Assembly: GCF_965137005.1 (NCBI RefSeq)
Contig: NZ_CBCRXM010000013.1
Span: 1-64,000 of the forward strand
From: Sphingomonas_O antarctica
GTDB lineage: Bacteria > Pseudomonadota > Alphaproteobacteria > Sphingomonadales > Sphingomonadaceae
Length of the DNA: 64,000 nucleotides
Reading direction: 5' to 3'
The notes beneath the pieces are model-generated. The model made no database searches, was not told the DNA's origin, and saw only the letters and a list, made by a program, of their open reading frames with translations. The position numbers and the translations under genes are program-made. Shown piece after piece: positions 42,988 through 52,044 of this stretch (positions are counted from its first letter, which is position 1; each line of letters opens with the position of its first letter).

Positions 42988-45900
42988 TCAGGCGGCCGAC
43001 GTGCGCCCGGTCCGCTCTAATTTGCCCCAGCCGACACGCGGTCCCGACAGCGCCGCGCCGATCGCGCGCAGCACCACGCCATACATCAACTGGCGATAGA
43101 CGATGCGCTGCGTGATCAGCCGCCAGAACGGATAGCCCTTCTCGCGTGGCTCCAGCCGATAGGCGATGAACCCGCACAGCAAATCGATGGCGGTGAACAC
43201 GATCCAGAAAATCGCCATCGTCAGCACATCGGACTGCGTCTGCGCCCAGCCATGCTGGTGCACCCGGATCACCGTGCCGATCGCGCTCACGACCAGGGCG
43301 AGGTCGATGACCGGCGAGATCATCGCAAATACAATCTGGAACAACCACGCCTGTGGCAGCCCGACCAGCGCCAGCCCCAGCGGCTTGCGCGTGCGGATCA
43401 CCGCGCGATGCTTCCACAGACATTGCAGCGTGCCATAGGCCCAACGGAAACGCTGCTTGCCCAACTGGCGCAGCGTTTCCGGCGCCTCGGTCCACGCCAC
43501 GGCGTCGATGTCATACGCCACGCGCCAGCCCGCGCGCTGAATGGCGATGGTCAGATCCTGATCCTCGGCCAGCGTGTCGAGCGGATAGCCGCCGACCGCG
43601 TCGAGTGCCGTCCGACGCCACGCCCCGACCGCGCCCGGCACGACGGTGATCGCGTCGAAGCCGGTCAGCGCACGGCGTTCGAGATTCTGCGCGGTGACAT
43701 ATTCGGTCGCTTGCCAGCGGGTGACGATGTTGACGCGGTTGCCGACCTTGGCATTCCCCGCGACGGCGCCCAGCGTCGGATCGGCGAACCAGCGGGCCAG
43801 GCGCGCGATCGTCGTCGTTTCGAACTGCGTATCGGCATCGAGCGCGATGACGATGTCCGATGTCGTCAGCTCCAGCCCGAGATTGAGCGCCCGCGCCTTC
43901 CCGCCGTTTTCCAGCGTGAGGAGGCGCACCCGCGGTTCATCGGCAAAGGCGGCAGAGACGATCGCGCTGGTATCGTCTTTCGATCCGTCGTCGATGACGA
44001 TCACTTCGACACGCACATCTTCGCTCGCCAGCACGCGGTGGATAGACCCTTCGATCACGCGCGCTTCGTTGAACGCGGGGATGAGCACGGAGACCAGAGC
44101 GTTGCTCTCCCCCGCGGGCGGGTCATCCTGCCGCCCGTTTTGCCGGACCGCCAAAATCGCCATCAGCACCGCGCGCGCAATGCCCAGCGAAATCGCGACG
44201 TAGAACAGCCATTTGAGCAACCAGAGCAACGATGCGAGGAACAGGAACACGCTAACGTCGACCCGCACGGCGAGCAGGTCGCTGCCTTTGACCAATGGCA
44301 TCACCGCTTGCGGCGTGACCCCGGCCAGTTCGGACACTGTGACGATCTTCAAACCCTTGGCGCGCAACCCATCGATGATCGCGGGCAAGGCCGCGACAGT
44401 CTGTGCACGGTCGCCACCGCCATCGTGGAGCAGGATGATGCGCGTCGAATGCTGCGGATCGGCGCTGTCGCCGGCGGCCAGCGCTTTCTGGATGATCGCC
44501 GCGACGCCGGGGCGTTTCCAATCGTCGGGATCGACGTGCAGCCCGACATTCAGATAACCAGCCTGCTGCGCCGCGAGCGCCGGGCGCAATTCCTCGCTGG
44601 TCGTCGGCTCGGCGTCGCCGAAATATGGTGCGCGGAACAACCGCGTCGAATGCCGCGTATACGCCTCGATCAGCCGCTGCGAGGCGTTGAGCTCCAACTG
44701 CGTGCCACGCGGTGAGACCTCGGCGAGATTGGGATGCGTGTAGCTGTGGTTACCCAACTCGCTGCCGCCATCGACGATGCGCCGGAGCAATTGCGGGTGC
44801 GAAATCGCATTCTCGCCGATGACGAAGAAAGTGGCGGGCGCATGCTTCGCCTCGAGCACGTCGAGGATACGCGGGGTCCAGGTCGCATCGGGGCCATCGT
44901 CGAACGTCAACGCGACCATCCCCGCACGATCGCCGCCTCGGCGCACGACATAGGGGCTGGGCAAACTTTGATAGGCGACCTGGCGGATCAGTCCGCTGGC
45001 GTCGAACGCCACCTGCCGCGCGCCATCGCGCGGCGTGGCTTCGATGCGCAGCAATTCGCCAGTGCCTTCGACGTCGACACTGCCTTCGTAACGGACGATA
45101 CTCAGGTCGGGCTGCGTCCCCGCCTCGACCGCCGCCTGCGCCGCCCAGAACCCGGGGTCTTCGCTGCCCATGCGCCACAAGGCGACGCCGGCGACGCCTT
45201 CGCGGCGCACCGCCTTCAACTGATTATACGCGCTCGCGGCGTCGAGGATCCAGACGTTGTGCGTGACCCCGTCTTCTTCGTACGAGAACGTCGAATTACC
45301 CGATGTCTTGTCGAACCCCGGCGTCGCATCGCTTTCGGATGCCTCGAGCCATGCTTCCTCGACCGACAGATTGTCGCTGTCCTTGCCGTGCCAGTCATAG
45401 GCGTAATTGCCGACCGCCACGATCGCCTTGTTGCGTGGCACCTGGCGCAGCGCGTCCTGCAGGCGCGCGATGAACCAGCCCTGCGATGCGATCGGCCCGG
45501 GGCCGAACCCGGGCGAATGCTCGTCATAATCCATCAGGAACAACCGGTCGGCGGCGCGCGCGAAATCGGCGAGGCGCCAGTCGGGATCGCCGAGCGGCAC
45601 GGCCAGCGTGACCAACCAGCCGCGCTTGGCAAATTCGGCGCGCGTTTCGCCGATGAAACGCAAATAATCGCCCAATGCCGAACGCGGCAATTCTTCGAAA
45701 TCGAACGCGATGCCGCCGCCTTTTTCGCGCTCGACCATTGCCGTCAGCACCTTGAGCATCGCGCCGCGTCGCGCCGGGTCGGCGAGGATCGCCGCCATGC
45801 CCGGGCCATCCCATTTGTCGTTGGCGGCGTTCTGCACCATCGGCAGGACGCGGGGGCGGTTGGGCGCGGCGGCAATAACGCGGTCGAACGACGGATCGGC

Positions 45901-46293
45901 GGTGAACACCGCGCGCTTGCCGCCTTCCGTAATGCTGCCGAGCGTCGGCACGACCCAATCGAGTTGCGCCACATCTCGATGCAGCGAACTCAGGCTGTCC
46001 GGGTCCCACGGCACATAGAAACCGACCATCACCGCATCGGCGGCGGTCGCATGCGCGCGGCCCGAGGGCAGCCAGCCAATCTGTCGCCCGATCCGCGCGA
46101 GCTGCTGCTTCAGCGGGCGGGCCTGATACCGCTCACCGATCGGATGCAACGGGCCGCCGACCGGCACCGCCAGCACGGTGATGGCGAAGGCGACTGCGCC
46201 CGCGACGATCAGCAGGAGCAGCGCGCCGACCACGGCGATCGACCGCCGTCGGCGGCGCCCGCTCGGATCGTAGAAAATCGGATTTTCGGCCAT
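42988..46293 (-). CDS. GH18-like / polysaccharide deacetylase / GT2 trimodular membrane synthase
   Basis: 1101 residues. An N-terminal helix (about 19-43) is followed by a GH18-like hydrolase domain (about 85-390) with the catalytic DxE of FDFEE at 197-201, then a NodB-type deacetylase (about 455-660) with TFDDGP at 463-468 and HSYTH at 516-520. A membrane segment lies near 680-715. A processive GT2 domain follows (735-960) with DxD near 819-823, EDQD at 910-913 and QRFRW at 947-951, and more helices end the protein. It probably builds, deacetylates and trims a beta-linked N-acetylglucosamine polymer, like PgaB and PgaC in one chain. Single-chain trimodular layout is the notable feature. Confidence 0.88.
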   Translation of the reverse strand: MAENPIFYDPSGRRRRRSIAVVGALLLLIVAGAVAFAITVLAVPVGGPLHPIGERYQARPLKQQLARIGRQIGWLPSGRAHATAADAVMVGFYVPWDPDSLSSLHRDVAQLDWVVPTLGSITEGGKRAVFTADPSFDRVIAAAPNRPRVLPMVQNAANDKWDGPGMAAILADPARRGAMLKVLTAMVEREKGGGIAFDFEELPRSALGDYLRFIGETRAEFAKRGWLVTLAVPLGDPDWRLADFARAADRLFLMDYDEHSPGFGPGPIASQGWFIARLQDALRQVPRNKAIVAVGNYAYDWHGKDSDNLSVEEAWLEASESDATPGFDKTSGNSTFSYEEDGVTHNVWILDAASAYNQLKAVRREGVAGVALWRMGSEDPGFWAAQAAVEAGTQPDLSIVRYEGSVDVEGTGELLRIEATPRDGARQVAFDASGLIRQVAYQSLPSPYVVRRGGDRAGMVALTFDDGPDATWTPRILDVLEAKHAPATFFVIGENAISHPQLLRRIVDGGSELGNHSYTHPNLAEVSPRGTQLELNASQRLIEAYTRHSTRLFRAPYFGDAEPTTSEELRPALAAQQAGYLNVGLHVDPDDWKRPGVAAIIQKALAAGDSADPQHSTRIILLHDGGGDRAQTVAALPAIIDGLRAKGLKIVTVSELAGVTPQAVMPLVKGSDLLAVRVDVSVFLFLASLLWLLKWLFYVAISLGIARAVLMAILAVRQNGRQDDPPAGESNALVSVLIPAFNEARVIEGSIHRVLASEDVRVEVIVIDDGSKDDTSAIVSAAFADEPRVRLLTLENGGKARALNLGLELTTSDIVIALDADTQFETTTIARLARWFADPTLGAVAGNAKVGNRVNIVTRWQATEYVTAQNLERRALTGFDAITVVPGAVGAWRRTALDAVGGYPLDTLAEDQDLTIAIQRAGWRVAYDIDAVAWTEAPETLRQLGKQRFRWAYGTLQCLWKHRAVIRTRKPLGLALVGLPQAWLFQIVFAMISPVIDLALVVSAIGTVIRVHQHGWAQTQSDVLTMAIFWIVFTAIDLLCGFIAYRLEPREKGYPFWRLITQRIVYRQLMYGVVLRAIGAALSGPRVGWGKLERTGRTSAA

Positions 46294-46304
46294 CGTCAGA
46301 GCGC

Positions 46305-47651
46305 CTACTTCAACAGCACCAGTTCCTCGGCCATCGTCGGGTGCAAGGCAATCGTGTCATCGAACTGCGCCTTGGTCAGTCCCGCCTTGACCGCCACCGC
46401 CGCCGCCTGAAGAATTTCCGCCGATTCCGGGCCGATCATGTGCAGCCCGACGACGACATCGTTCGAGGCGTCGCAGATCATCTTGTACAGCGACCGTTCG
46501 TTGCGCCCCGCCAGCACATTCTTCATCGGCCGGAAATCCGAGGTATAGACCTTGACCGCGCCCAGCTGGTTCTTCGCCTGCCCCTCGGTCATGCCCACGG
46601 CGGCGATCGGCGGGTGGCTGAACACTGCGCTCGGCACATTGACGTAATCGACGCGCGTCGGCTTGTTGCCGAAGACGGTATCGGCAAACGCTTGTCCCTC
46701 GCGGATCGCGACGGGGGTCAACTGGATGCGGTCGGTCACGTCGCCCACCGCATAGATCGATCCGACCGACGAGCGGTTATCCTCATCGACCTTCACCGCG
46801 CCCTTGTCCGTAAGCACAACACCCGCCTCTTCGAGCCCCAGCCCCTTGGTATTGGGCGCGCGACCGGTGGCGAACAGCACCATGTCGGCATGGATGTTTT
46901 CGCAACCCGCCATGTGCACGTCGAGCGTGCCGTCCTTGCGCTTGACGATCTTTTCGAATGGCGCGTTGAAGCGGAATTCGATTCCTTTCATCACCGAGAT
47001 CTGCAGCAACCGGTCGCGGATCTGCTCGTCATAGCCGCGCAAGATCTGGTCGCTGCGATTGACCAGGATCACGCGCGCCCCGAACTGATGGAATATTCCC
47101 GCAAATTCGTTGGCGATATAGCCGCCGCCCGCGATCACGATGCGCTTTGGCAGCTTTTCGAGGTTGAACACCTCGTTCGACGTAATGCCGTGCGCACTGC
47201 CGGGGAATGTCGGGACGATGGGATAACCGCCGGTCGCGATCAGGATGGTCTTGGCGGTTATGTCGCGTCCGCTGGCCAATTTGATCCCGTTGGGCCCGGT
47301 AATGACCGCGCGCTCCCTGATGACCTCGACATGGTGATTGCCCAGCGTCTGGCCGTATAATTCTTCCAGCCGGTCGACTTCGGCCAGCACATTGTCGCGA
47401 AGGACCGGCCAATCGAACTTGCAGTCGGGTACGTCCCACCCGAACCGCCGCGCATCGGCCAGATCTTCGGCAAAATGCGCGCCATAAATCAGCAGTTTCT
47501 TGGGCACGCAGCCGCGGATGACACAGGTGCCGCCGACGCGGAATTCCTCGGCCACCGCCACCTTCGCACCATGCGCCGCGGCGACCCGGCTGGCGCGCAC
47601 GCCGCCCGACCCCGCGCCGATGACGAACAGGTCGTAATCGTATTCAGCCAT
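46305..47651 (-). CDS. gor: glutathione-disulfide reductase
   Basis: A 448-residue FAD/NADPH oxidoreductase. The FAD motif GAGSGGVRASRVAA is near the start, the redox-active cysteines are in GGTCVIRGCVPKKLL, the NADPH motif is VIAGGGYIANEFA, and the dimer/catalytic end is GLTKAQFDDTIALHPTMAEE with the His-Pro-Thr active-site motif. It regenerates reduced glutathione. It lies 11 bases upstream of the polysaccharide fusion gene on the same strand, so they may be cotranscribed. Confidence 0.94.
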   Translation of the reverse strand: MAEYDYDLFVIGAGSGGVRASRVAAAHGAKVAVAEEFRVGGTCVIRGCVPKKLLIYGAHFAEDLADARRFGWDVPDCKFDWPVLRDNVLAEVDRLEELYGQTLGNHHVEVIRERAVITGPNGIKLASGRDITAKTILIATGGYPIVPTFPGSAHGITSNEVFNLEKLPKRIVIAGGGYIANEFAGIFHQFGARVILVNRSDQILRGYDEQIRDRLLQISVMKGIEFRFNAPFEKIVKRKDGTLDVHMAGCENIHADMVLFATGRAPNTKGLGLEEAGVVLTDKGAVKVDEDNRSSVGSIYAVGDVTDRIQLTPVAIREGQAFADTVFGNKPTRVDYVNVPSAVFSHPPIAAVGMTEGQAKNQLGAVKVYTSDFRPMKNVLAGRNERSLYKMICDASNDVVVGLHMIGPESAEILQAAAVAVKAGLTKAQFDDTIALHPTMAEELVLLK

Positions 47652-47678
47652 GCGTCATTCCTTTAGTGACTGCCTAAG

Positions 47679-47969
47679 TCACCCCGCGGGCATGTTGGCA
47701 AGACGGCATTCGGGCCAGGTGCGCAGACCCACGGTCAAGCGCGCCCAATCACCCCGCGTCCAGAACTCCGTCCGGCGGCGATGATCCAGCCCCGTGAAAC
47801 GCGCGCCGTCGGCGCTGACCGTCTGCGCCAACCGCAGCAACCGCCCATCGAAGTTGAGCACCACCCGGTCGCGCGAAAAACGCGCGATCACCACCGTCGG
47901 ACCGCATTGAAAACGCGCCGCGGTCGGGATCGTCGCGCCCGCCAAAGCCATTGCCGCCAACACGATCAT
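47679..47969 (-). CDS. MliC-like small exported protein
   Basis: 96 residues with a short N-terminal hydrophobic stretch (MIVLAAMALAGATIPTAA). The pattern FQCGPTVVIARF, LLRLAQTVSADGARFTG, TEFWTRGDWARLTVG and a late cysteine (Cys22 and Cys88) follows the MliC/PliC family of lysozyme inhibitors, which bind C-type lysozyme with a conserved serine-alanine-x-glycine loop. No lipobox is present, so it would be periplasmic rather than membrane-bound. Homology is inferred from pattern alone. Confidence 0.6.
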   Translation of the reverse strand: MIVLAAMALAGATIPTAARFQCGPTVVIARFSRDRVVLNFDGRLLRLAQTVSADGARFTGLDHRRRTEFWTRGDWARLTVGLRTWPECRLANMPAG

Positions 47970-48021
47970 CGCCGTCTCCCAACCTTGCTACACCGCCTTG
48001 ACCCACATCGAGCATCGCCCC

Positions 48022-48834
48022 ATGCCGCCGCCGATGGACGATGCCCCGCCCGCCGCAATCGCGCCAGCCCCCGTCGCGCGCAGCGAGTGGCGCGATTTTG
48101 CCCTGTTCTGCATCAAGCTGTTATTCGTCGTCGCCTTGGTCCGCAGCTTTGTCTTCGCGCCGTTCAGCATCCCGTCGGAATCGATGATGCCGCGCTTGCT
48201 GGTCGGCGATTATTTGATCGTGACCAAATGGCCCTACGGCTTCTCGCGTTATTCGCTGCCTTATTCGGTGCCATTGATCCCCGGACGCGTCCTCACCACC
48301 TTGCCCCAACGCGGCGACGTGGTGGTGTTCAAGGAACCGCCCGAAAATAATATCGACGTGATCAAGCGCGTCATCGGCCTGCCCGGCGACACGATCCGCA
48401 TGAAGGCGGGCCAGCTGTTCATCAACGGAACGGCGGTGCCGAAGGTCCAGATCGCCGATTTTATCGTGCCGGTCAGCCCGAACACCCATTGCCTGACCCC
48501 GGCATCGGATCATGGCAGCACCTGCCGCTATATGCGCTTTCGTGAGACCTTGCCCGGCGGGCGGAGCTATGACGTCCTGGATTTCGGGCGCTATCCGGCG
48601 GACGATACCGGCGATTACCGCGTCCCGGCCGGCCACGTCTTCCTGATGGGCGACGACCGCGATGACAGCGCCGACAGCCGCCTCGAAGCCGGCGGGTTCG
48701 GCTTCGTGCCGATCGAAAATCTGGTCGGCCGCGCGCAATTCTCGGTGTTCTCGACCGACGGCTCCGCCAATTACCTGCTCCCCTGGACGTGGTTCACGGC
48801 GGCGCGCTGGCACCGCATCGGCGAAGGGTTTTGA
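48022..48834 (+). CDS. lepB: signal peptidase I (copy 2)
   Basis: About 270 residues. A proline/alanine-rich cytoplasmic start is followed by one helix (FCIKLLFVVALVRSFVFA), catalytic Ser54 in FSIPSESMMPRLL, catalytic Lys115 in DVIKRVIGLPGD, and the GDDRDDSADSR box. It has a different C-terminal region (SVFSTDGSANYLLPWTWF) from copy 1. The gene leads into rnc and era, with the rnc start overlapping its stop by 4 bases, the standard alphaproteobacterial lepB-rnc-era order. A TTG at 47998 is an alternative start. Confidence 0.93.
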   Translation: MPPPMDDAPPAAIAPAPVARSEWRDFALFCIKLLFVVALVRSFVFAPFSIPSESMMPRLLVGDYLIVTKWPYGFSRYSLPYSVPLIPGRVLTTLPQRGDVVVFKEPPENNIDVIKRVIGLPGDTIRMKAGQLFINGTAVPKVQIADFIVPVSPNTHCLTPASDHGSTCRYMRFRETLPGGRSYDVLDFGRYPADDTGDYRVPAGHVFLMGDDRDDSADSRLEAGGFGFVPIENLVGRAQFSVFSTDGSANYLLPWTWFTAARWHRIGEGF

Positions 48835-49484
48835 GCTGGCTCGCCGAGACATTGGGTGCGGAGCCGCGTGATGCGACGCTGTACCAAACCGCGTTGACGC
48901 ATCCAAGCCACGGCGCGGACAATTACCAGCGCCTCGAATTTCTCGGCGACCGCGTCCTCGGCCTCGTCATCGCCGACTGGTTGAGCGCGCTGTTCCCCAG
49001 GGACCGCGAAGGCGAGCTGTCGCACCGCTTCGTCACTCTGGTGTCCGGCGCGACCTGCGCCGATGTCGCCCGCGATCTCGGCCTGCGCGGCCATGTCCGC
49101 CTCGGCAAGCAGGCGCGCGACGATGGCGCGGCGGACAGCGACAACATCCTCGGCGACGTGATCGAGGCGCTGATCGGCGCTTTGTATCAGGAACACGGGT
49201 TGCAAGCCGCCCGCGCTTTCATCCACCGTGCCTGGGCCAGCCGGATCGACGGCAAGGCTGCGGTGCCGCGCCATCCCAAATCCTTGCTTCACGAATGGGC
49301 GGAAGGACATAAGCGCAAGCCGCCGACCTACACCGTCATCGACCGCTCGGGTCCCGACCATGCGCTTCGCTGGACCGTCCGTGCCAGCCTCGGCACTGCG
49401 GGCGAGGCGGACGGCACCGGTTCGTCCAAACAGGAGGCCGAAACCGCTGCGGCCACCGCTTTATTGGGAATGCTCAGCCTATGA
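48831..49484 (+). CDS. rnc: ribonuclease III
   Basis: A 217-residue double-strand-specific RNase that matures rRNA and regulates mRNA. The signature LEFLGDRVLGLVIADWL and the second acidic site in DNILGDVIEALIGALY form the catalytic domain, and the C-terminal part (PKSLLHEWAEGHKRKPPTYTV to ETAAATALLGML) is the dsRNA-binding domain. The TTG start overlaps the lepB stop; upstream in-frame codons lie inside lepB. It overlaps era by 4 bases. Confidence 0.95.
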   Translation: MSWLAETLGAEPRDATLYQTALTHPSHGADNYQRLEFLGDRVLGLVIADWLSALFPRDREGELSHRFVTLVSGATCADVARDLGLRGHVRLGKQARDDGAADSDNILGDVIEALIGALYQEHGLQAARAFIHRAWASRIDGKAAVPRHPKSLLHEWAEGHKRKPPTYTVIDRSGPDHALRWTVRASLGTAGEADGTGSSKQEAETAAATALLGMLSL

Positions 49485-50374
49485 CGCAGCATTGCGGCCT
49501 CGTCGCTGTGATCGGCGCGCCCAACGCGGGCAAATCGACCCTCGTCAATGCGCTGGTCGGCCAGAAAGTGGCGATCGTCACGCCCAAGGCCGGCACCACG
49601 CGCACCCGCCTGATGGGCATCGCGATCGAGGGTGAGGCACAAATCATGCTGGTCGACACGCCCGGGATTTTCGACGCCACCCGCCGCTTCGACCGCGCGA
49701 TGGTCCAGGCGGCATGGGGCGGCGCGCAGGATTCGGACGTCATTGCTCTGGTCGTCGATGCCACGCGCGGCGGCGGACCAAAGCTGGCGGGCATCCTCAC
49801 CGCGCTCGAAAACCGCAGCGAACCCAAGTTGCTGATCCTCAACAAGGTCGATGCGGCGGACAAAGGCAAGCTCCTCGCGCTCGCGCAGAAACTCAACGAG
49901 CGGATCGAGTTCGACGAAACGCTGATGGTGTCGGCCACCACCGGCGATGGCGTCGCGGACCTCAAAGCCATGCTCGCCGCGCGCCTGCCCGAAGGGCCGT
50001 GGCACTTCCCCGAGGATCAGGTCAGCGACGCCCCCGAACGGATGATGGCCGCCGAAGCCACGCGCGAACAATTAACGCTGCAACTGCATCAGGAACTGCC
50101 TCAGGCGAGCGCAGTCGTCACCGAAAAATACAGCGAACGCGACGACGGCTCGGTCGAAATACACCAGCAAATCCTCGTCGAACGCGACAGCCAACGCGCC
50201 ATCGTCCTCGGCAAGGGCGGGGTGCGATTGAAAGAGATCGGCTCAAAGGCGCGGGCCGAACTGGCGACGTTGCTCGACCGCCGCGTCCACCTCTATTTGC
50301 ACGTGAAGGTCGCCCCCAAATGGAGCGACGACCGCGGGATCTATCGCGACATCGGACTCGACTGGGTCGACTGA
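49481..50374 (+). CDS. era: GTPase Era
   Basis: A 297-residue GTPase for 16S rRNA processing and 30S assembly. G1 is GAPNAGKST, G2 TRTRLMG, G3 DTPG, G4 NKVD and the C-terminal KH domain includes VLGKGGVRLKEIGSKARAELATLL. Length is standard. The 3' end overlaps the convergent sirtuin gene by 34 bases. Confidence 0.96.
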   Translation: MTQHCGLVAVIGAPNAGKSTLVNALVGQKVAIVTPKAGTTRTRLMGIAIEGEAQIMLVDTPGIFDATRRFDRAMVQAAWGGAQDSDVIALVVDATRGGGPKLAGILTALENRSEPKLLILNKVDAADKGKLLALAQKLNERIEFDETLMVSATTGDGVADLKAMLAARLPEGPWHFPEDQVSDAPERMMAAEATREQLTLQLHQELPQASAVVTEKYSERDDGSVEIHQQILVERDSQRAIVLGKGGVRLKEIGSKARAELATLLDRRVHLYLHVKVAPKWSDDRGIYRDIGLDWVD

Positions 50375-51171
50375 AGCAGCTGGTCGACCCAAGCGGGCAC
50401 CAATGTGCTGGCCGGGCCGATCCGCGTCGTGTCGAAATAGATGCTGCCCGCGCTCGGATCGAGGTTCATCTCGAGCGTCTGCGCGCCATGATAGCTGGCC
50501 GTCCGCACGAAGCCCGCCGCCGGATAGACCGCGCCCGAAGTGCCGATCGACACGAACAGATTCGCGCGGGAGACCGCCGCGTCGATCTCCTCCATCCGGT
50601 AGGGCATTTCGCCGAAAAACACGATGTCGGGGCGGAGGGCGGGTCGTCCACAGTCCGCGCACAGCGTCGCGGGCGGCAGACCTTCGAGCCACGCCCGCCG
50701 CGCGCCACACGCGGCACACAGCGCCGATTTCAGCTCGCCATGCATGTGGATTAGTCGAGGCGCACGGCCCCCTGCCGTCATCCCGGCGAAAGCCGGGATC
50801 CATCCCTCCGGGCGTACCCCAGGTTCGGACGATGGACCCCGGCTTTCGCCGGGGTGACGAGAAAGGTGCTGCCAGGCACGCTCATGCAGATCGTCGACAT
50901 TCTGCGTGACGATCAGCAACTCTCCCGACCATTCGGCATCGAGCCGCGCCAGCGCGACATGCGCTGCATTGGGCTCGACTCGATCCAGCGCCGCGCGCCG
51001 CTCGTCGTAGAAGCGGTGCACCAATTCCGCATCGTGCCTCAGCGCGTCGGGGGTGCAAACATCCTCGACGCGATGCCCTTCCCACAGCCCGCCGGGCCCG
51101 CGAAACGTCGCCAGCCCGCTTTCGGCTGAAATCCCCGCCCCGGTCAGGATGACGATGTTGCGAGGGGTCAC
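50341..51171 (-). CDS. cobB: NAD-dependent protein deacylase (sirtuin) with repeat insert
   Basis: 276 residues. NAD-binding GAGIS is at 11-15, TQNVDD at 89-94, the catalytic histidine is His144 in IHMHGELKS, and zinc cysteines are Cys152, 155, 171 and 174. It removes acyl groups from lysine using NAD+. Residues about 101-137, between TQNVDDLHERA and the catalytic histidine, are a non-family segment (HPGESRGP, then GWIPAFAGMT). Residues 105-132 of it are encoded by a palindromic repeat at 50777-50858. The insertion keeps frame and all catalytic residues, so the protein may still be active with an added surface loop. Confidence 0.9.
   Translation of the reverse strand: MTPRNIVILTGAGISAESGLATFRGPGGLWEGHRVEDVCTPDALRHDAELVHRFYDERRAALDRVEPNAAHVALARLDAEWSGELLIVTQNVDDLHERAWQHLSRHPGESRGPSSEPGVRPEGWIPAFAGMTAGGRAPRLIHMHGELKSALCAACGARRAWLEGLPPATLCADCGRPALRPDIVFFGEMPYRMEEIDAAVSRANLFVSIGTSGAVYPAAGFVRTASYHGAQTLEMNLDPSAGSIYFDTTRIGPASTLVPAWVDQLLQSTQSSPMSR
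50777..50858. repeat. REP-like palindromic doublet C inside the sirtuin gene
   Basis: Arms 50777-50803 and 50832-50858 each form an inner hairpin (CCCGGCGAAAGCCGGG and CCCCGGCTTTCGCCGGGG) and mirror each other as GTCATCCC...ATCCAT against ATGGACCCC...GGTGAC. It has the same outer ends as the doublets at 114, 11911 and 53377, yet lies within a coding region and preserves the reading frame. Confidence 0.8.
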
Positions 51172-52028
51172 GCCATGCCGTTGAGCGCGGTTATCGCCTC
51201 TTCATCGAGCGTGATGTCCGCGACAGCCAAATTCTCCGCGAGGTGCGCGCGCGACGACGTGCCGGGGATCAACAGGATGTTCGGCGACCGCCGCAACAGC
51301 CATGCCAGCGCTGCCTGCAAAGGCGTGATCTCCAGCCGCGCCGCCTCCCGCGACAGCACATCCGACTGCAACGGGCTGAACCCGCCGAGCGGGAAGAACG
51401 GGGTATAGGCGATGCCTTGCGCGGCAAGGCTGTCGACCAACGCATCGTCGCCCCGATGCGCCAGATTATACATGTTCTGGACGCAGACGACCGGCGTGAT
51501 CGCCTGTGCCTCGGCGATCTGCTCGGGCAGGACGTTGCTGACCCCGACGCCGCCGATCAGCCCGTCGTCGCGCAACCTGGCGAGCGTTTGGACCTGTGTA
51601 GCGATCGACCCCTTGGCGGGTTCCTGCGCGAACATCGCGCGGTAATTGACCGCGCCGATCTGCTCGATGCCCAGCCGGGTGAGATTGTCTTGGACCGCCG
51701 ACGTCAATTGCGCAGGAGTTTGCGCGGGCAGCCAGCCGCCCTTGGCATCACGCACCGCCCCGACTTTGGTCACCAAGGTGAGATGCGCGGGATAGGGATG
51801 CAGCGCCTCCCGGATGATGTCGTTGACGACGAACGGCCCGTAATAATCGCTGGTGTCGATATGATCGACGCCGGCATCGACCGCCGCCCGCAGCACGGCG
51901 ACCGCCTCGGCACGGTCGCGCGGCGGACCGAACACGCCCTTCCCCGCCAGCTGCATCGCGCCATAACCGATGCGATGAACCGTCCGGTCGCCGATTTGAT
52001 ACGTGCCGGCGGCGTCGAGATTGGCCAT
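51168..52028 (-). CDS. aldo/keto reductase, oxidoreductase
   Basis: A 286-residue AKR. TIM-barrel features include HIDTSDYYGPFVVNDII with the catalytic Asp-Tyr, LTLVTKVGAV with the lysine, and the late LLIPGTSSRAHLAENLAVAD cofactor site. It starts MANLDAAGTYQIGDRTVHRIGYG at 52028, overlapping no upstream gene; an in-frame extension from 52172 runs over the neighbouring gene. It overlaps the sirtuin start by 4 bases. Substrate unknown. Confidence 0.9.
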   Translation of the reverse strand: MANLDAAGTYQIGDRTVHRIGYGAMQLAGKGVFGPPRDRAEAVAVLRAAVDAGVDHIDTSDYYGPFVVNDIIREALHPYPAHLTLVTKVGAVRDAKGGWLPAQTPAQLTSAVQDNLTRLGIEQIGAVNYRAMFAQEPAKGSIATQVQTLARLRDDGLIGGVGVSNVLPEQIAEAQAITPVVCVQNMYNLAHRGDDALVDSLAAQGIAYTPFFPLGGFSPLQSDVLSREAARLEITPLQAALAWLLRRSPNILLIPGTSSRAHLAENLAVADITLDEEAITALNGMA

Positions 52029-52044
52029 GCTGGGTCTCCCTGAA

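Noticed and set aside
42988..46410. Long plus-strand open frames opposite the fusion synthase
   Set aside because: They are arginine- and histidine-rich mirror frames of a high-GC gene with no family motifs.
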